Shown here: positions 27,886 to 36,616 of the stretch, in pieces | How positions within the stretch are numbered: position 1 is the first letter of the stretch | Layout of the letters: every line of letters begins with the position of its first letter | Origin: Pleomorphomonas sp. T1.2MG-36 | Lineage (GTDB): Bacteria; Pseudomonadota; Alphaproteobacteria; Rhizobiales; Pleomorphomonadaceae | Assembly (NCBI RefSeq): GCF_950100655.1 | Contig: NZ_CATNLY010000001.1 | Span: forward strand, 124,001-188,000 | DNA: 64,000 bases | Reading direction: 5' to 3' | Program-made: the position numbers and the translations under genes | The notes under the pieces: generated by a model | Told to the model about the DNA's origin: nothing | Databases searched by the model: none | The model's input: only the letters and a program-made list of their open reading frames with translations

Positions 27886-28269
27886 CGCTTGACACCGGCG
27901 GCTTGGGCTTGCGCAGACATGACCGCCGGTGCCGATCTGGAGAATGCTTCGTATTTCGACCTGTCCAACTCCGAGTCGCCCGATTCATCTGGCTTGTGCG
28001 TCATCGCTGGTCCTTGGAGAGACACGGCGCTGGTGTCGAGATCGGGGTGCGTTCTGGTCGCCGCGGAGTTGGCGCGAAGGCAACGTCGCCACTATCGAAG
28101 GCCACAGACCCATTCCACTGATGGTGATGGACTTCGAGCAGGGCGACCTTCGAGGCCGTCCGGATCGCCATATCCTAGATCCCGCGCCTGGATCTGTGAT
28201 TCGCATAATAGATATTATGGAACCTAAATGTGCTGGCAAATCCGCCTTGGCATCGTACGGCCTGCGGCT
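27886..28269. other. 384-nt gap, no confident gene
   Basis: Between the ygiD-like stop and the acetyltransferase stop (convergent genes) only frames without recognisable products occur. CACCGGCGG (27893-27901) and CCGCCGGTG (27923-27931) could form a 9-bp stem just after ygiD, without a T tract. Nothing else is identified. Confidence 0.4.
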
Positions 28270-28803
28270 TCAGGCTATGCGCCGGTCTCGGTTCGCGAGT
28301 TCCGGGTCAAGCCTCGCCATTTGCACGATGTCGCGATACTCGTCTCCGAACCGCGCCGCCATGCGTAGGACGCCCTCGCGAACGAACCCGCGCGTCTCAT
28401 AAAGCGCGAGCGCTCGAAGATTGTCCGAGAACGCCGTAAGCTCGATCCGGTGGAAATCCAGCCGCTCGGCGGCGGCGATGGTCATGTCGAGCAACGCCTT
28501 GCCAATGCCTTTGCCGCGAAACTCCGGCAGAAGCCCGATGCCCAGCGTACCGACATGGGCCTCGATCTCGAACGAGTGGCGACAGACATCGCACCAACCG
28601 ACGAGCTTTCCAGCCGCAACGGCCACGAGGTGCGGATTTCCGGAGCCAAGGCTCTTTTCGAGAAACTCGACGGTACTTTCCATCGGAGGTGCATCGGTAA
28701 AGCGCAGATAACGACGCTCGCGCGCCACAACACCGACCACATGATTGAAGTCGGCTGCATCTTCAATTGACAGCGGGCGAACGAGAATCTCGTTATCGGG
28801 CAT
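28270..28803 (-). CDS. GNAT-family N-acetyltransferase
   Basis: A 177-residue GNAT acetyltransferase. The acetyl-CoA binding motif is GIGLLPEFRGKGIGKALLDMTI (R/Q-X-X-G-X-G/A form) near residue 88, followed by FHRIELTAFSDNLRALALYETRGF, the typical C-terminal half. The start at 28803 (MPDNEILVRPLS) is preferred over one 15 nt upstream. Substrate unknown; context gives no hint. It diverges from the DUF2585 gene across 56 AT-rich nt. Confidence 0.85.
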   Translation of the reverse strand: MPDNEILVRPLSIEDAADFNHVVGVVARERRYLRFTDAPPMESTVEFLEKSLGSGNPHLVAVAAGKLVGWCDVCRHSFEIEAHVGTLGIGLLPEFRGKGIGKALLDMTIAAAERLDFHRIELTAFSDNLRALALYETRGFVREGVLRMAARFGDEYRDIVQMARLDPELANRDRRIA

Positions 28804-28859
28804 GCAGGCGCTCGGCAATAGTGATGTTATTTCAATAGATTATTTGATTTTCTTGAGAT

Positions 28860-29525
28860 ATGCAAGACAACACGCCGCGCAACTCCTGGTCTTATGCCTG
28901 GAGACGCCGGGGCTTGGATCCGGAGACGTTCATGGCGCCGACCATCAGGTATGCTATCTTCGTTATCGCTGCCGCCCTCGTTACACAGGCTGCCGTTTTG
29001 TATGTCATGGGGCAACCGCCGATCTGCGCCTGTGGCACCGTACGTCTTTGGGCCGGTACCGTTCTCAGCCCGGAAAACTCGCAGCAGCTCACCGATTGGT
29101 ACACCCCTTCGCATGTCATCCACGGCATGCTCTTCTTCGCGCTCGGCCGTCTGGTGTTTCGAGGGCATTGGTCCCCGGTCCTCGCATTGGCCTTGGCGCT
29201 CGGCATCGAGATCGCCTGGGAACTCGTCGAGAACTCCCCGCTGGTGATTGAACGCTATCGCGAACAGGCCCTGGCGCAGGGCTACTCTGGCGACAGCATC
29301 CTGAACTCGGTGTCCGACACCCTGGCGATGCTGGTCGGGTTCTGGATGGCGACTCGCCTGCCCGTCCGTGCCAGCATTACCCTCGCGCTGGCGGCCGAGC
29401 TGTTTACGGGCGTGATGATCCGCGACAATCTGACGCTCAACGTCGTGCAGTTGCTCGTACCGAGCAAAGCCATCTCCGCGTGGCAGGCGGAGGGTGGCGT
29501 CTACGGCGCCCCGTCGCAGGAGTGA
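28860..29525 (+). CDS. DUF2585 (UPF0314) integral membrane protein
   Basis: A 221-residue membrane protein of the DUF2585 family, common in Hyphomicrobiales. Hydrophobic segments occur at about residues 28-50, 86-100, 105-122, 150-165 and 170-190. The conserved centre WYTPSHVIHGMLFFAL and WELVENSPLVIERYR contains His and Glu residues that are hallmarks of the family. Function is unknown. It converges on the nucleotidase gene 10 nt downstream. Confidence 0.85.
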   Translation: MQDNTPRNSWSYAWRRRGLDPETFMAPTIRYAIFVIAAALVTQAAVLYVMGQPPICACGTVRLWAGTVLSPENSQQLTDWYTPSHVIHGMLFFALGRLVFRGHWSPVLALALALGIEIAWELVENSPLVIERYREQALAQGYSGDSILNSVSDTLAMLVGFWMATRLPVRASITLALAAELFTGVMIRDNLTLNVVQLLVPSKAISAWQAEGGVYGAPSQE

Positions 29526-29535
29526 GATGCGCTTC

Positions 29536-30087
29536 TCACAGCGCGCCGGGAAAGGCCTCCGCCAGGACTCCCATGGCCTCGCTCCAATGGCGAATGCGCG
29601 GATAGTCGGTGACGTTCACGTTGTGAGGTGACGAGAAGACGATCCCCTGCCCGCCGAACCGCTGGAAATGGCGCGCGTTATCGTCGATCAGGCAATCGGC
29701 GGCGATGATGCTCTTGTCGCCGCAGAACACGACATTGAGCGGGTCGACGAAGGGGAAATGCCGCTGCAGCCAGAGAAACTTCGGGCCAAGCGAGTTGGGG
29801 AACTCCATGGCTGCCGACGTGATGAACAGCTCGCAGCGAGACGCGATCGCCGCAAGCGCCGATTGGCTGCCCTCGACGATCGGCAGGTCGGCAAAGAAGG
29901 CGCCGTCGTGCATGGCCTCTCGGAGTGTTTCGGCGATCTCCGGGGTGAGCACATCGAAGATCTGTCGGCCCTGCAGCGAGGTGGGGCTCCATTGCGCGCC
30001 ATGTCGGCCGACCAGCCAGCCCAGCATGGCGCCATAGGTGTCCGCGATGACCTCGTCCATGTCCACGGCGACGCGAATACGACTCAA
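29536..30087 (-). CDS. 5'(3')-deoxyribonucleotidase-like HAD phosphatase
   Basis: A 183-residue HAD-superfamily enzyme of the NT5C family. Motif I is VAVDMDEVIADTYG with nucleophile and acid/base Asp; motif II is ELFITSAAMEFP; motif IV is ADCLIDDNARHFQRF. Such enzymes dephosphorylate deoxynucleoside monophosphates. The ATG at 30087 gives the normal length. It diverges from purC, a purine gene, which may be meaningful. Confidence 0.82.
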   Translation of the reverse strand: MSRIRVAVDMDEVIADTYGAMLGWLVGRHGAQWSPTSLQGRQIFDVLTPEIAETLREAMHDGAFFADLPIVEGSQSALAAIASRCELFITSAAMEFPNSLGPKFLWLQRHFPFVDPLNVVFCGDKSIIAADCLIDDNARHFQRFGGQGIVFSSPHNVNVTDYPRIRHWSEAMGVLAEAFPGAL

Positions 30088-30240
30088 GATCTCTCTCCCG
30101 GGTGACTTAGCGTATGAATCGAATCAAACTAGGCCCAGCAAGCTCGGGCGCGCAAGTTCGGCTTAAAGTTTCCGTCGCGATGTTCTATTGAGCGGCCAAC
30201 AGGCAGCCGCTCCGCGGCCCAGTCCGTCAAGGAGGCACCG

Positions 30241-31197
30241 ATGGCCCTCGACCGTATTCTTTCCGAAGCCTTCATTCCCGAGCTGCCCAACTACTACAAG
30301 GGCAAGGTGCGCGAGAATTACGATCTGCCGGACGGCAGCCGCGTCATCATCGCCACGGACCGCATCAGCGCCTTCGATCGCGTGTTGGCGGCCATCCCTT
30401 TCAAGGGACAGGTGCTGACTCAAACGGCGCGCTTCTGGTTCAATGCGACGGGCGACATCTGCCCCAATCACGTCATCGCCTATCCCGACCCCAATGTGGT
30501 GGTCGGCAAGCGGCTGGACATTCTGCCGGTAGAGGTGATCGTGCGCGGCTATCTGGCCGGCACCACCAGCACCTCGGTCTTGACGAAATATAGGGCCGGC
30601 GAGCGGCACATGTACGGACTGACGCTGCCCGACGGCCTCCACGACAACGAAAAACTCCCCTCCCCGATCCTGACGCCAACCAGCAAGGCCTTCGACGGGG
30701 GGCACGACGAACCGCTGAGCGGCGACGAGATTGTGGCGAAGAAGCTTCTGACGCCGGAGCAATGGGCCACCGTGTCCGACTATGCGCTGAAGCTCTATGC
30801 GCGTGGCGCCGAGATCGCCGCCGCGCATGGTCTCATTCTGGCCGATACCAAGTATGAGTTCGGCCTCGACGGCGATGGCACCATCGTGCTTGCCGACGAA
30901 ATCCATACCCCCGACTCGAGTCGCTACTGGATCGCCGCCTCCTACGCCGAGGATTTCGCCGCTGGCCGACGCCCGAAGAGCTTCGACAAGGACTTCATCC
31001 GTGCCTGGGTGGGCGCGCGCTGCGATCCCTACAAGGATCCGATCCCCGAGATTCCGGAAAGCCTGATCGCCGAGACGTCGCAGGTCTATATCGACGCATT
31101 CGAGGCGATTACCGGCGAGACCTTCGTGCCCGACCTGTCCGGCAGTACCCCGCTCGAGCGAGTGCGAGCGAACCTCGCTCCCTACTTCAACCGATAG
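30241..31197 (+). CDS. purC: phosphoribosylaminoimidazole-succinocarboxamide (SAICAR) synthase
   Basis: A 318-residue SAICAR synthase of the longer, eukaryote-like type. Landmarks are [13 protein letters not shown] (ATP-binding), [44 protein letters not shown] and [10 protein letters not shown]. It joins aspartate to CAIR in purine synthesis. Many Hyphomicrobiales have both this type and a shorter PurC elsewhere, so this copy may be one of two. GGAGGCACCG precedes the ATG. Confidence 0.93.
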   Translation: MALDRILSEAFIPELPNYYKGKVRENYDLPDGSRVIIATDRISAFDRVLAAIPFKGQVLTQTARFWFNATGDICPNHVIAYPDPNVVVGKRLDILPVEVIVRGYLAGTTSTSVLTKYRAGERHMYGLTLPDGLHDNEKLPSPILTPTSKAFDGGHDEPLSGDEIVAKKLLTPEQWATVSDYALKLYARGAEIAAAHGLILADTKYEFGLDGDGTIVLADEIHTPDSSRYWIAASYAEDFAAGRRPKSFDKDFIRAWVGARCDPYKDPIPEIPESLIAETSQVYIDAFEAITGETFVPDLSGSTPLERVRANLAPYFNR

Positions 31198-31199
31198 CC

Positions 31200-31220
31200 T
31201 GTCGCCCCCATAAGGCGACA
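31200..31220 (+). terminator. hairpin after purC
   Basis: TGTCGCC-cccataa-GGCGACA is a perfect 7-bp stem beginning 3 nt after the purC stop. There is no T tract, so it may terminate weakly or stabilise the 3' end. Confidence 0.35.
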
Positions 31221-31337
31221 AGGACGGAGGTGGCCAACCAGCAACCTCCTGTGAACCAATCTCGGTTTATACTACTGTCAAGGTTGAGAGAATACGGCTT
31301 GGGCTGCCGTTACGACACTGGGGTTGGGGGCAGAATT

Positions 31338-31760
31338 ATGGGGCTGATCGCCAGCGGAGCCGCTCCGCTCGATGATAATCCAGGCTTGAAGAAAGCGCTC
31401 GACACCCTGGAGAAACTGACGTCGGTGCTGCGCAAGCCCGAACCGGCCCATACCATCGCCACCGGAAACCCCGTTCACGCCTTGCAGGCGACCACGGAAG
31501 CGGCGTTTGCCGCCGCACCGGCCGACAGCGAGCCAGCCCCGGCCCCTGGCCGGAAAGCCAAGCCTGCGACGTCGGCGACGCCGACGCTCCTGTCGATGAA
31601 GCAGGCGTCGGCCATGACCACGCTTTCGGTATCGTCGATCAAGCGCATGATGGCCGCGGGCACCTTTCCGAAGCCGGTACGTCTTGGCGAAAGCCGCATC
31701 GCCTTCGTCGACGCGGAAATCCATGCGTGGGTGCGCGCTCGCATCGCCGAACGCGGCTGA
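31338..31760 (+). CDS. AlpA-like HTH (excisionase-fold) protein with N-terminal extension
   Basis: A 140-residue protein. The C-terminal about 60 residues form an AlpA/MerR-like winged HTH (LLSMKQASAMTTLSVSSIKR, GTFPKPVRLGESRIAFVDAE, WVRARIAERG), as in phage-derived regulators and excisionases. The preceding 75 residues are Ala/Pro-rich and low complexity (APADSEPAPAPGRKAKPAT) with a helical start (GLKKALDTLEKLTSVLR). AlpA proteins are usually about 70 residues and lie beside an integrase; neither an integrase nor a phage gene is present here. The start at 31338 is chosen over an earlier in-frame one. Confidence 0.7.
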   Translation: MGLIASGAAPLDDNPGLKKALDTLEKLTSVLRKPEPAHTIATGNPVHALQATTEAAFAAAPADSEPAPAPGRKAKPATSATPTLLSMKQASAMTTLSVSSIKRMMAAGTFPKPVRLGESRIAFVDAEIHAWVRARIAERG

Positions 31761-31762
31761 GC

Positions 31763-32554
31763 TCAAGCCTCCCGGACTGCCTGCGACACGGCACTCGCCG
31801 TCGTGAGGACCATCTCCGCCAGCGCCTCGTAGCGTTCCGGCCTGATCAGGTCCGCCTGACAGACGGTAGCGATGGCAGCCACCACACGGTTGCGCCGATC
31901 GAACACCGGCGCGGCGATGCATGATGTATCGTCAAGCGCTTCGCGCTCGTCGAGAGCCCAGCCGCGCTGGCGAACGAGCTCGAGTTCGCGCCGCATGGCG
32001 TCCGGCGACCCAATGGATCGCGGCGTCGTCTTCGTCCAGTCGAGGTCGGCGAGCAGCCGCTTTCTGTCCGCTTCGTCGAGGAAAGCCAGCAGTGCCTTTC
32101 CCGTCGCGACCCGGTTCAGCGGCCAACGCCGTCCTTCGCAACCCGCGCTTCGCGCACCGTCGCCGGGCCGGGCGCTGGCAAGGACCACGGCGTTCCGTCC
32201 TTCGAAAGTGGCGATCTCGCTGGAAAAGCCGGATTGAACAGCCAGAGATTCCAAGTGCTTGAGCGACAGGTTGTCGATCGTTCTCTGACGAATGCCGAGA
32301 ACCCCGAGTTCGCAGATCTTCGGCCCCAGCACGAAGCGACCGTCAGCATGGACCTGAACGGCGCTGATATCCGCCAGCGCCTTCAGGAGTTGATGCGTCG
32401 TGCTCTTGGGAAGGTCGAGCGTCTTCTGGATCGTTGAGAATGTCAGTCTGCCACGACGTCCGAGCAGATCGAGAATCAGGACCGCTTTTCGCAGCGACGG
32501 AACGGCAACCGCGCGGGGAGATGCGGCCGTCTCTTTAGTTTCCTCACGGACCAT
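31763..32554 (-). CDS. IclR-family transcriptional regulator
   Basis: A 263-residue IclR regulator. The N-terminal winged HTH (SLRKAVLILDLLGRRGRLTF, LPKSTTHQLLKALADISAVQ) is followed by the effector-binding domain (SSEIATFEGRNAVVLASARPG, RVATGKALLAFLDEADRKRLL, SCIAAPVFDRRNRVVAAIATV). It diverges from a DMT transporter gene and has a palindrome (32572-32587) 18 nt before its start codon, so it probably controls itself and the transporter. Effector unknown. It converges on the AlpA-like gene with only 2 nt between stops. Confidence 0.9.
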   Translation of the reverse strand: MVREETKETAASPRAVAVPSLRKAVLILDLLGRRGRLTFSTIQKTLDLPKSTTHQLLKALADISAVQVHADGRFVLGPKICELGVLGIRQRTIDNLSLKHLESLAVQSGFSSEIATFEGRNAVVLASARPGDGARSAGCEGRRWPLNRVATGKALLAFLDEADRKRLLADLDWTKTTPRSIGSPDAMRRELELVRQRGWALDEREALDDTSCIAAPVFDRRNRVVAAIATVCQADLIRPERYEALAEMVLTTASAVSQAVREA

Positions 32555-32571
32555 TGCCCGCCCTCATCGAA

Positions 32572-32587
32572 TTGTCATCGGTGACAA
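32572..32587. promoter_or_regulatory. palindrome between iclR-type gene and DMT transporter (probable operator)
   Basis: TTGTCA-tcgg-TGACAA has perfect 6-bp arms. It lies 18-33 nt upstream of the IclR-family start codon and about 240 nt upstream of the transporter start, in the shared divergent region, as expected of an autoregulatory operator. Confidence 0.5.
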
Positions 32588-32826
32588 GCTTTACGACGTG
32601 CGGGAAAACCGGCCATCAGTGGCGACACGTGGATATGTACAAAAAATCGCATCCGTTGCGCGACAATGCTCTATGTAAAGGGGAAATTCGCTTGCGCCTA
32701 TGAACGACTCCTTGCACAAACCGCTCAATTGTCGACAAGTCCTGTTCCTTGCCGCCTCGCCTTTCTCGTCCCGCCAAAGGGGTGACCGATCCGGTAGACT
32801 CATTGGCTGGAGCCCCGGAGCCGCAA

Positions 32827-33765
32827 ATGCCAACCCTTCCCGAAGCGTCCGGAGAGGCGCCGTCGCTGCCGCCCCGGAATTCGGAGCGCACCTTGCTCGC
32901 CATCCTGCTGGTCGTCGGCTCGACGATCTTCTTCGCCGGGGGCGACGTCGGCGCCAAGCTGATGAAGGAAACGGCGCCGGCACAGCTTGCCACTTGGTTC
33001 CGCTATTTCGTGTTTTTCCTTGTGGCACTTCCCTGGGCCCTTTCCTCCAAAGGCCTGTCGGTCTTCCGGCCTGCCAGCTACCGCCTGCAGATAGGCCGCG
33101 GCCTTGCCGCCGTCGCCTCGACCAGCTTCTTCATCCTGGGCCTGGCTTACCTCGACGTGCCCTCCAACACGGCAATCCACTTCATTTCGCCGATCATCGT
33201 CATGGTGCTTTCCGTCTTCGTTCTCGGAGAAACGGTCGGAATCCGCCGTTGGCTGGCGGCGACGGTCGGGTTTGCCGGTGTGATTCTGATCGTTCGGCCC
33301 GGTACCGACAGTTTCCAACTGGCAGCCCTGTTTCCGCTCGGATCGGCGACGGCCTGGGCATTGGGAGCGCTCTTCACGCGCCTTATGAAAAACGAGCCAA
33401 CAGAGGTCACTTTCATGTGGACCGGCATGATCGGCCTCGGCATCTCGACGCTTCTGGTCCTGCCGGTGTTCCACATTCCGACCGGCCGGGAGCTCGCCTA
33501 TGGAATCGGTGGCTCGTTGAGTTTTACGCTGGCCCACATGCTGTTCATTTCGGGATTGAAATTGGCCCCGCTGTCGCTGCTGGCACCGATTACCTACGTA
33601 CAGTTGGTATCGGCCGGTCTTCTCTCCTATCTGTTCTTTGGCGTTTTCCCGAGCTATTATACATTGTTGGGGTCAGCATTGATTGCTGGCTCGGGCCTTT
33701 ATTCGGCCCATCGCGAGCGGGTTCGGCAGAGAATACCTGCGATGCCGGTCCCTCCCGTGCAATAG
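32827..33765 (+). CDS. EamA-family (DMT) transporter
   Basis: A 312-residue drug/metabolite transporter with ten hydrophobic helices in two EamA repeats (first repeat from LLAILLVVGSTIFFAGGDV, second from LFPLGSATAWALGALF). The start at 32827 is preceded by GGAG. Members of this group export or import small metabolites such as amino acids or S-adenosylmethionine; substrate cannot be read from sequence. Control by the divergent IclR regulator is likely from the arrangement. Confidence 0.85.
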   Translation: MPTLPEASGEAPSLPPRNSERTLLAILLVVGSTIFFAGGDVGAKLMKETAPAQLATWFRYFVFFLVALPWALSSKGLSVFRPASYRLQIGRGLAAVASTSFFILGLAYLDVPSNTAIHFISPIIVMVLSVFVLGETVGIRRWLAATVGFAGVILIVRPGTDSFQLAALFPLGSATAWALGALFTRLMKNEPTEVTFMWTGMIGLGISTLLVLPVFHIPTGRELAYGIGGSLSFTLAHMLFISGLKLAPLSLLAPITYVQLVSAGLLSYLFFGVFPSYYTLLGSALIAGSGLYSAHRERVRQRIPAMPVPPVQ

Positions 33766-33888
33766 CGGTCCGCGCCCCTCTTGTCTGGGCGGAACCATAA
33801 CGCGCAATCTTCGTTTGTTGTATGCGGCGCTGGCGGACTCTTGTTCTTCGGTGCTTTCAGAATTCAGCAAGCGATAGGAGAACACCCT

Positions 33889-34161
33889 ATGAAGAGATCT
33901 TCAATTATTTGGGTCGTCATTGCGGTCATCGTGGTGATCGGCGCCATTGTCTACTTCTCGGGCAAAACCGGCACGACCACGCCGCCACCGCCGCCCGCGA
34001 CGTCGACAGCGCCCGCTACCCCGTCTGCGCCCGCTGCGCCTGCGCCTGCAACCCCTGCCGCTCCCGCCGAACCAGCGGCTCCTGCCGCGCCGGCTACCCC
34101 GGCCCCGACCACGCCGGACGCTCCTGCGGCTCCTGCAACGCCTCCGGCTACGACGCCCTGA
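33889..34161 (+). CDS. small membrane-anchored Ala/Pro-rich protein
   Basis: A 90-residue protein. The N-terminus KRSSIIWVVIAVIVVIGAIVYF is one transmembrane helix, and the remaining 60 residues are almost only Ala, Pro and Thr in a loose AP/PA repeat. TAGGAG lies 8 nt upstream of the ATG, a strong ribosome binding site, and two hairpins follow the stop. The tail could span periplasmic space as a stiff stalk, but no function is known. Repetitive coding makes length variation between strains likely. Confidence 0.7.
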   Translation: MKRSSIIWVVIAVIVVIGAIVYFSGKTGTTTPPPPPATSTAPATPSAPAAPAPATPAAPAEPAAPAAPATPAPTTPDAPAAPATPPATTP

Positions 34162-34175
34162 CGAGCGTCTTGGAG

Positions 34176-34204
34176 CCTTGGCTCGGCGAGCAGTCGAGCC
34201 AAGG
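34176..34204 (+). terminator. hairpin after the Ala/Pro-rich gene
   Basis: CCTTGGCTCG (34176-34185) and CGAGCCAAGG (34195-34204) form a perfect 10-bp stem with a 9-nt loop, followed by TTTCCC. It is probably part of the terminator region after the small gene. Confidence 0.5.
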
Positions 34205-34226
34205 TTTCCCCTACCAGCACAAAAGC

Positions 34227-34256
34227 AATCGGCGCCCTATTTGGGGCGCCGATTTT
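34227..34256. terminator. strong bidirectional terminator
   Basis: AATCGGCGCCC-tatttg-GGGCGCCGATT is a perfect 11-bp stem, followed by TT on the plus strand and by a T-rich stretch (GCTTTT) on the minus strand. It sits between the convergent genes ending at 34161 and 34275. Confidence 0.75.
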
Positions 34257-34274
34257 GCATTGATGGCGGAAAGA

Positions 34275-34703
34275 TCAGAGCTTGCGATCCAGAGCCGAGC
34301 TGCGCGCGGTGCCGCCCGTACCTTCCCAGGCTTCGATCATCGCCTGCATGCGCATGGCGAATTCCTGGCCGTCCTGCACAACGGCCGCATTGCCGGACGA
34401 GTCGGCGGGGTGTTCCGACGCCTTGCTTTGATCCGACATGAAGACCTCGAAGCCCGAGACCTGATCGAGTGGGCTCGCCTTCACGGTATTCGCCTTGGTC
34501 AGCGAGCTGGATGTCGAACCCGTGCCGTGCCCTTGAGACTTGTCCGTTGCCGTGTCGACGGCGTTCCCGTTGGTCTTCTCGGCAACCTTGACGGCCTTCT
34601 CGGCACGAAGGTCGGTTGTTGTCGACTGGTTCTGCTCGGTCGGCGTTTTCGGCACCGGCGAGGTCACACCGGTAAGGACCGGTTTTACGCTCCCGATATC
34701 CAT
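34275..34703 (-). CDS. hypothetical protein, low complexity N-terminal half
   Basis: A 142-residue hydrophilic protein without signal or membrane segment. The N-terminus MDIGSVKPVLTGVTSPVPKT and Ser/Thr/Asn/Gln-rich linker loosely recall FlaG-type flagellar proteins; the C-terminal helix QEFAMRMQAMIEAWEGT is the only ordered-looking part. AAAGGA precedes the ATG, so it is probably expressed. A 16-bp palindrome lies 27 nt upstream. I do not recognise a family with confidence. Confidence 0.6.
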   Translation of the reverse strand: MDIGSVKPVLTGVTSPVPKTPTEQNQSTTTDLRAEKAVKVAEKTNGNAVDTATDKSQGHGTGSTSSSLTKANTVKASPLDQVSGFEVFMSDQSKASEHPADSSGNAAVVQDGQEFAMRMQAMIEAWEGTGGTARSSALDRKL

Positions 34704-34729
34704 GATCTGTCCTTTCGCGCCGGATAGCG

Positions 34730-34745
34730 GATGATCCGGATCATC
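34730..34745. promoter_or_regulatory. 16-bp perfect palindrome upstream of the hypothetical gene
   Basis: GATGATCCGGATCATC is a perfect 16-bp palindrome without spacer, 27-42 nt before the ATG at 34703. It could be an operator or the site of a DNA-binding dimer. No regulator is adjacent. Confidence 0.35.
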
Positions 34746-34918
34746 GAAAGAACTCTACGCGCAGGACCTGAAAGGAGTGTTCTTGCCATCGCTAAATTTT
34801 TAACGATGTGCAACGTCAGTGTCATCGCCACTGGAAGTGGCCGCCTTGTCGCGGGGACGGCGGCCACTAAACCAGGGAGGTGTTAACGGCGGGTCAACAA
34901 GGCGACGGCAGCCGCCTT

Positions 34919-36589
34919 TCACGGCGCGGGATGGATGAACGGCCAAGGCGACGCTTCGCTGTCTGGCGGTACAGCGACATGAACGATCACGGTTTGCTCG
35001 GCGGCGAGTGCCGCCGGCAGCACGGAAGACAGCTCGGTCGGCGACCTCACCGAGTGCGCCTCGATGCCGAAGGCGCTGGCAAGCTTGAGGAAGTCCGGGT
35101 TGCGGAGCTCCGAGGCGATGAAGCGCCCTTCGAAACGGGTCCTCTGGTCTCGGCGGACGTTGCCATAGGCACCGTTGTCGAACACCACCACCACCACGCC
35201 AATGCCCTCCTGGACCGCGGTGGCCAGTTCCTGAACGCCGAACATGAAGCCGCCGTCCCCGCAGACAGCCACGACCTTGCGATTCGGGTTGGCGACCTTG
35301 ACGCCGAGCGCCGTCGGGAAACCGTAGCCGAGCGTGCCCTGATAGCCTTCGCTGACGTAGGTTCGGGGCTGCCGGGCATCCCAGGCGAAATAGGAAGCAA
35401 AACCCGCCTGACAAAGCTCGGTCAGGAAGAAACCGTCGTCCGGCAAGGCCGCACGGATTGCCCGGAGATAGTCCACCTCCGGCTGAACCTTGGCGATCTC
35501 GGCCTCCACTGCAGCTTTGGCGGCGCGGATTTCGTCGCGAATGGCGTTTCCGTCACGTTTGGGCCCGTCCGCCGCCAGGCGTCGGATTGCATCGATCAGC
35601 GCGCGGGCGCCGCCCCTCGCATCGGCCACGATGGGCGCATCGGCCTTGAGGCGAACCATTTCCTCCGGATCGATGTCGATACGGACGAGCTTCCGGCCTC
35701 CCGGCAGATGGTCGTGGTAAGCCATCATGCCGGCCCAGCGCATGGTGGGCAGTTCCAGCCGCGTACCGATACCCAGCACGACATCCGTATCCGGATAAAG
35801 GTGATGCGCGACGGCCGACGACAGACCGAGCGGCTCGCTTTCGGACACGATGCCCCGACCGCCGCGCAGAGCCGTGACTGGCGCGTCGAGGAGGGCGGCG
35901 AGCGCCCTCACCTCGTCCGCGGCATGCTGGGCGCCGCTGCCGGTCATGATCATCGGCCGTCGAGCCGCAACGAGCAGCCTCGCCGCCGCTTCGATCGCGG
36001 CCGCCTCGGGTTCCGTCGGAGGGGGCAATGTGGCGGCGGCGAGAGGCTCCGCCACGGCCGTTGCGGCCATGGTGTCCCACGCCATCTCCAGCGCAACCGG
36101 GCCGGGCCGGCCGGTCAACATCTCTCGGAATGCCTGATTGACGAGGGCGGGAGCGTCCTCAACCCGCTCGATGCGAGCCGACCATTTGGTCATGCGCCGC
36201 AGAAGGCCAAGCTGGTCGGGAATCTCGTGAAGATGTCCGCGTCCCCTCCCCTCGAAGGTCGACGGAACGTTGCCGGTGATCAACAGGACGGGCGCGCAGC
36301 AACCGAGGGCCGTAATCAGCGCTGCGCCGGCATTCAGAACGCCGGGTCCCGGAACGACGGAAAACACGCCTGGCCGGCCGGTGGATCGGGCATAGCCGAA
36401 GGCCATGTAGCCCGAGGCCTGTTCATGACGGGCGCCATAGGTGCGGATGCGATCCGTGGAGAGCGCAAGCGCATCGAAAAATGGGTAGGTTTGTGCGCCC
36501 GGCAGGCCAAACACGGTGTCGACGCCATTTGCTATAAGCGCGTCGACGATCGCGCGACCGCCGGAGACGGCGTCACGGACTTGCAGCAT
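34919..36589 (-). CDS. thiamine diphosphate-dependent enzyme (acetolactate synthase-like)
   Basis: A 556-residue ThDP enzyme with the three-domain order PYR (residues about 1-170, catalytic Glu in YGARHEQASGYMAFGYAR), central domain (190-320) and PP domain (360-540, ThDP/Mg site GDGGFMFGVQELATA then FDNGAYGN). It belongs to the acetolactate synthase/benzoylformate decarboxylase group, but I cannot fix the substrate. It lies 27 nt after an aromatic-type aminotransferase gene, both divergent from an Lrp-type regulator, which suggests decarboxylation or condensation of the 2-oxo acid made by the aminotransferase. Confidence 0.82.
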   Translation of the reverse strand: MLQVRDAVSGGRAIVDALIANGVDTVFGLPGAQTYPFFDALALSTDRIRTYGARHEQASGYMAFGYARSTGRPGVFSVVPGPGVLNAGAALITALGCCAPVLLITGNVPSTFEGRGRGHLHEIPDQLGLLRRMTKWSARIERVEDAPALVNQAFREMLTGRPGPVALEMAWDTMAATAVAEPLAAATLPPPTEPEAAAIEAAARLLVAARRPMIMTGSGAQHAADEVRALAALLDAPVTALRGGRGIVSESEPLGLSSAVAHHLYPDTDVVLGIGTRLELPTMRWAGMMAYHDHLPGGRKLVRIDIDPEEMVRLKADAPIVADARGGARALIDAIRRLAADGPKRDGNAIRDEIRAAKAAVEAEIAKVQPEVDYLRAIRAALPDDGFFLTELCQAGFASYFAWDARQPRTYVSEGYQGTLGYGFPTALGVKVANPNRKVVAVCGDGGFMFGVQELATAVQEGIGVVVVVFDNGAYGNVRRDQRTRFEGRFIASELRNPDFLKLASAFGIEAHSVRSPTELSSVLPAALAAEQTVIVHVAVPPDSEASPWPFIHPAP

Positions 36590-36616
36590 GATCTTCCTCC
36601 CGAAAGAGTCTTTTGG

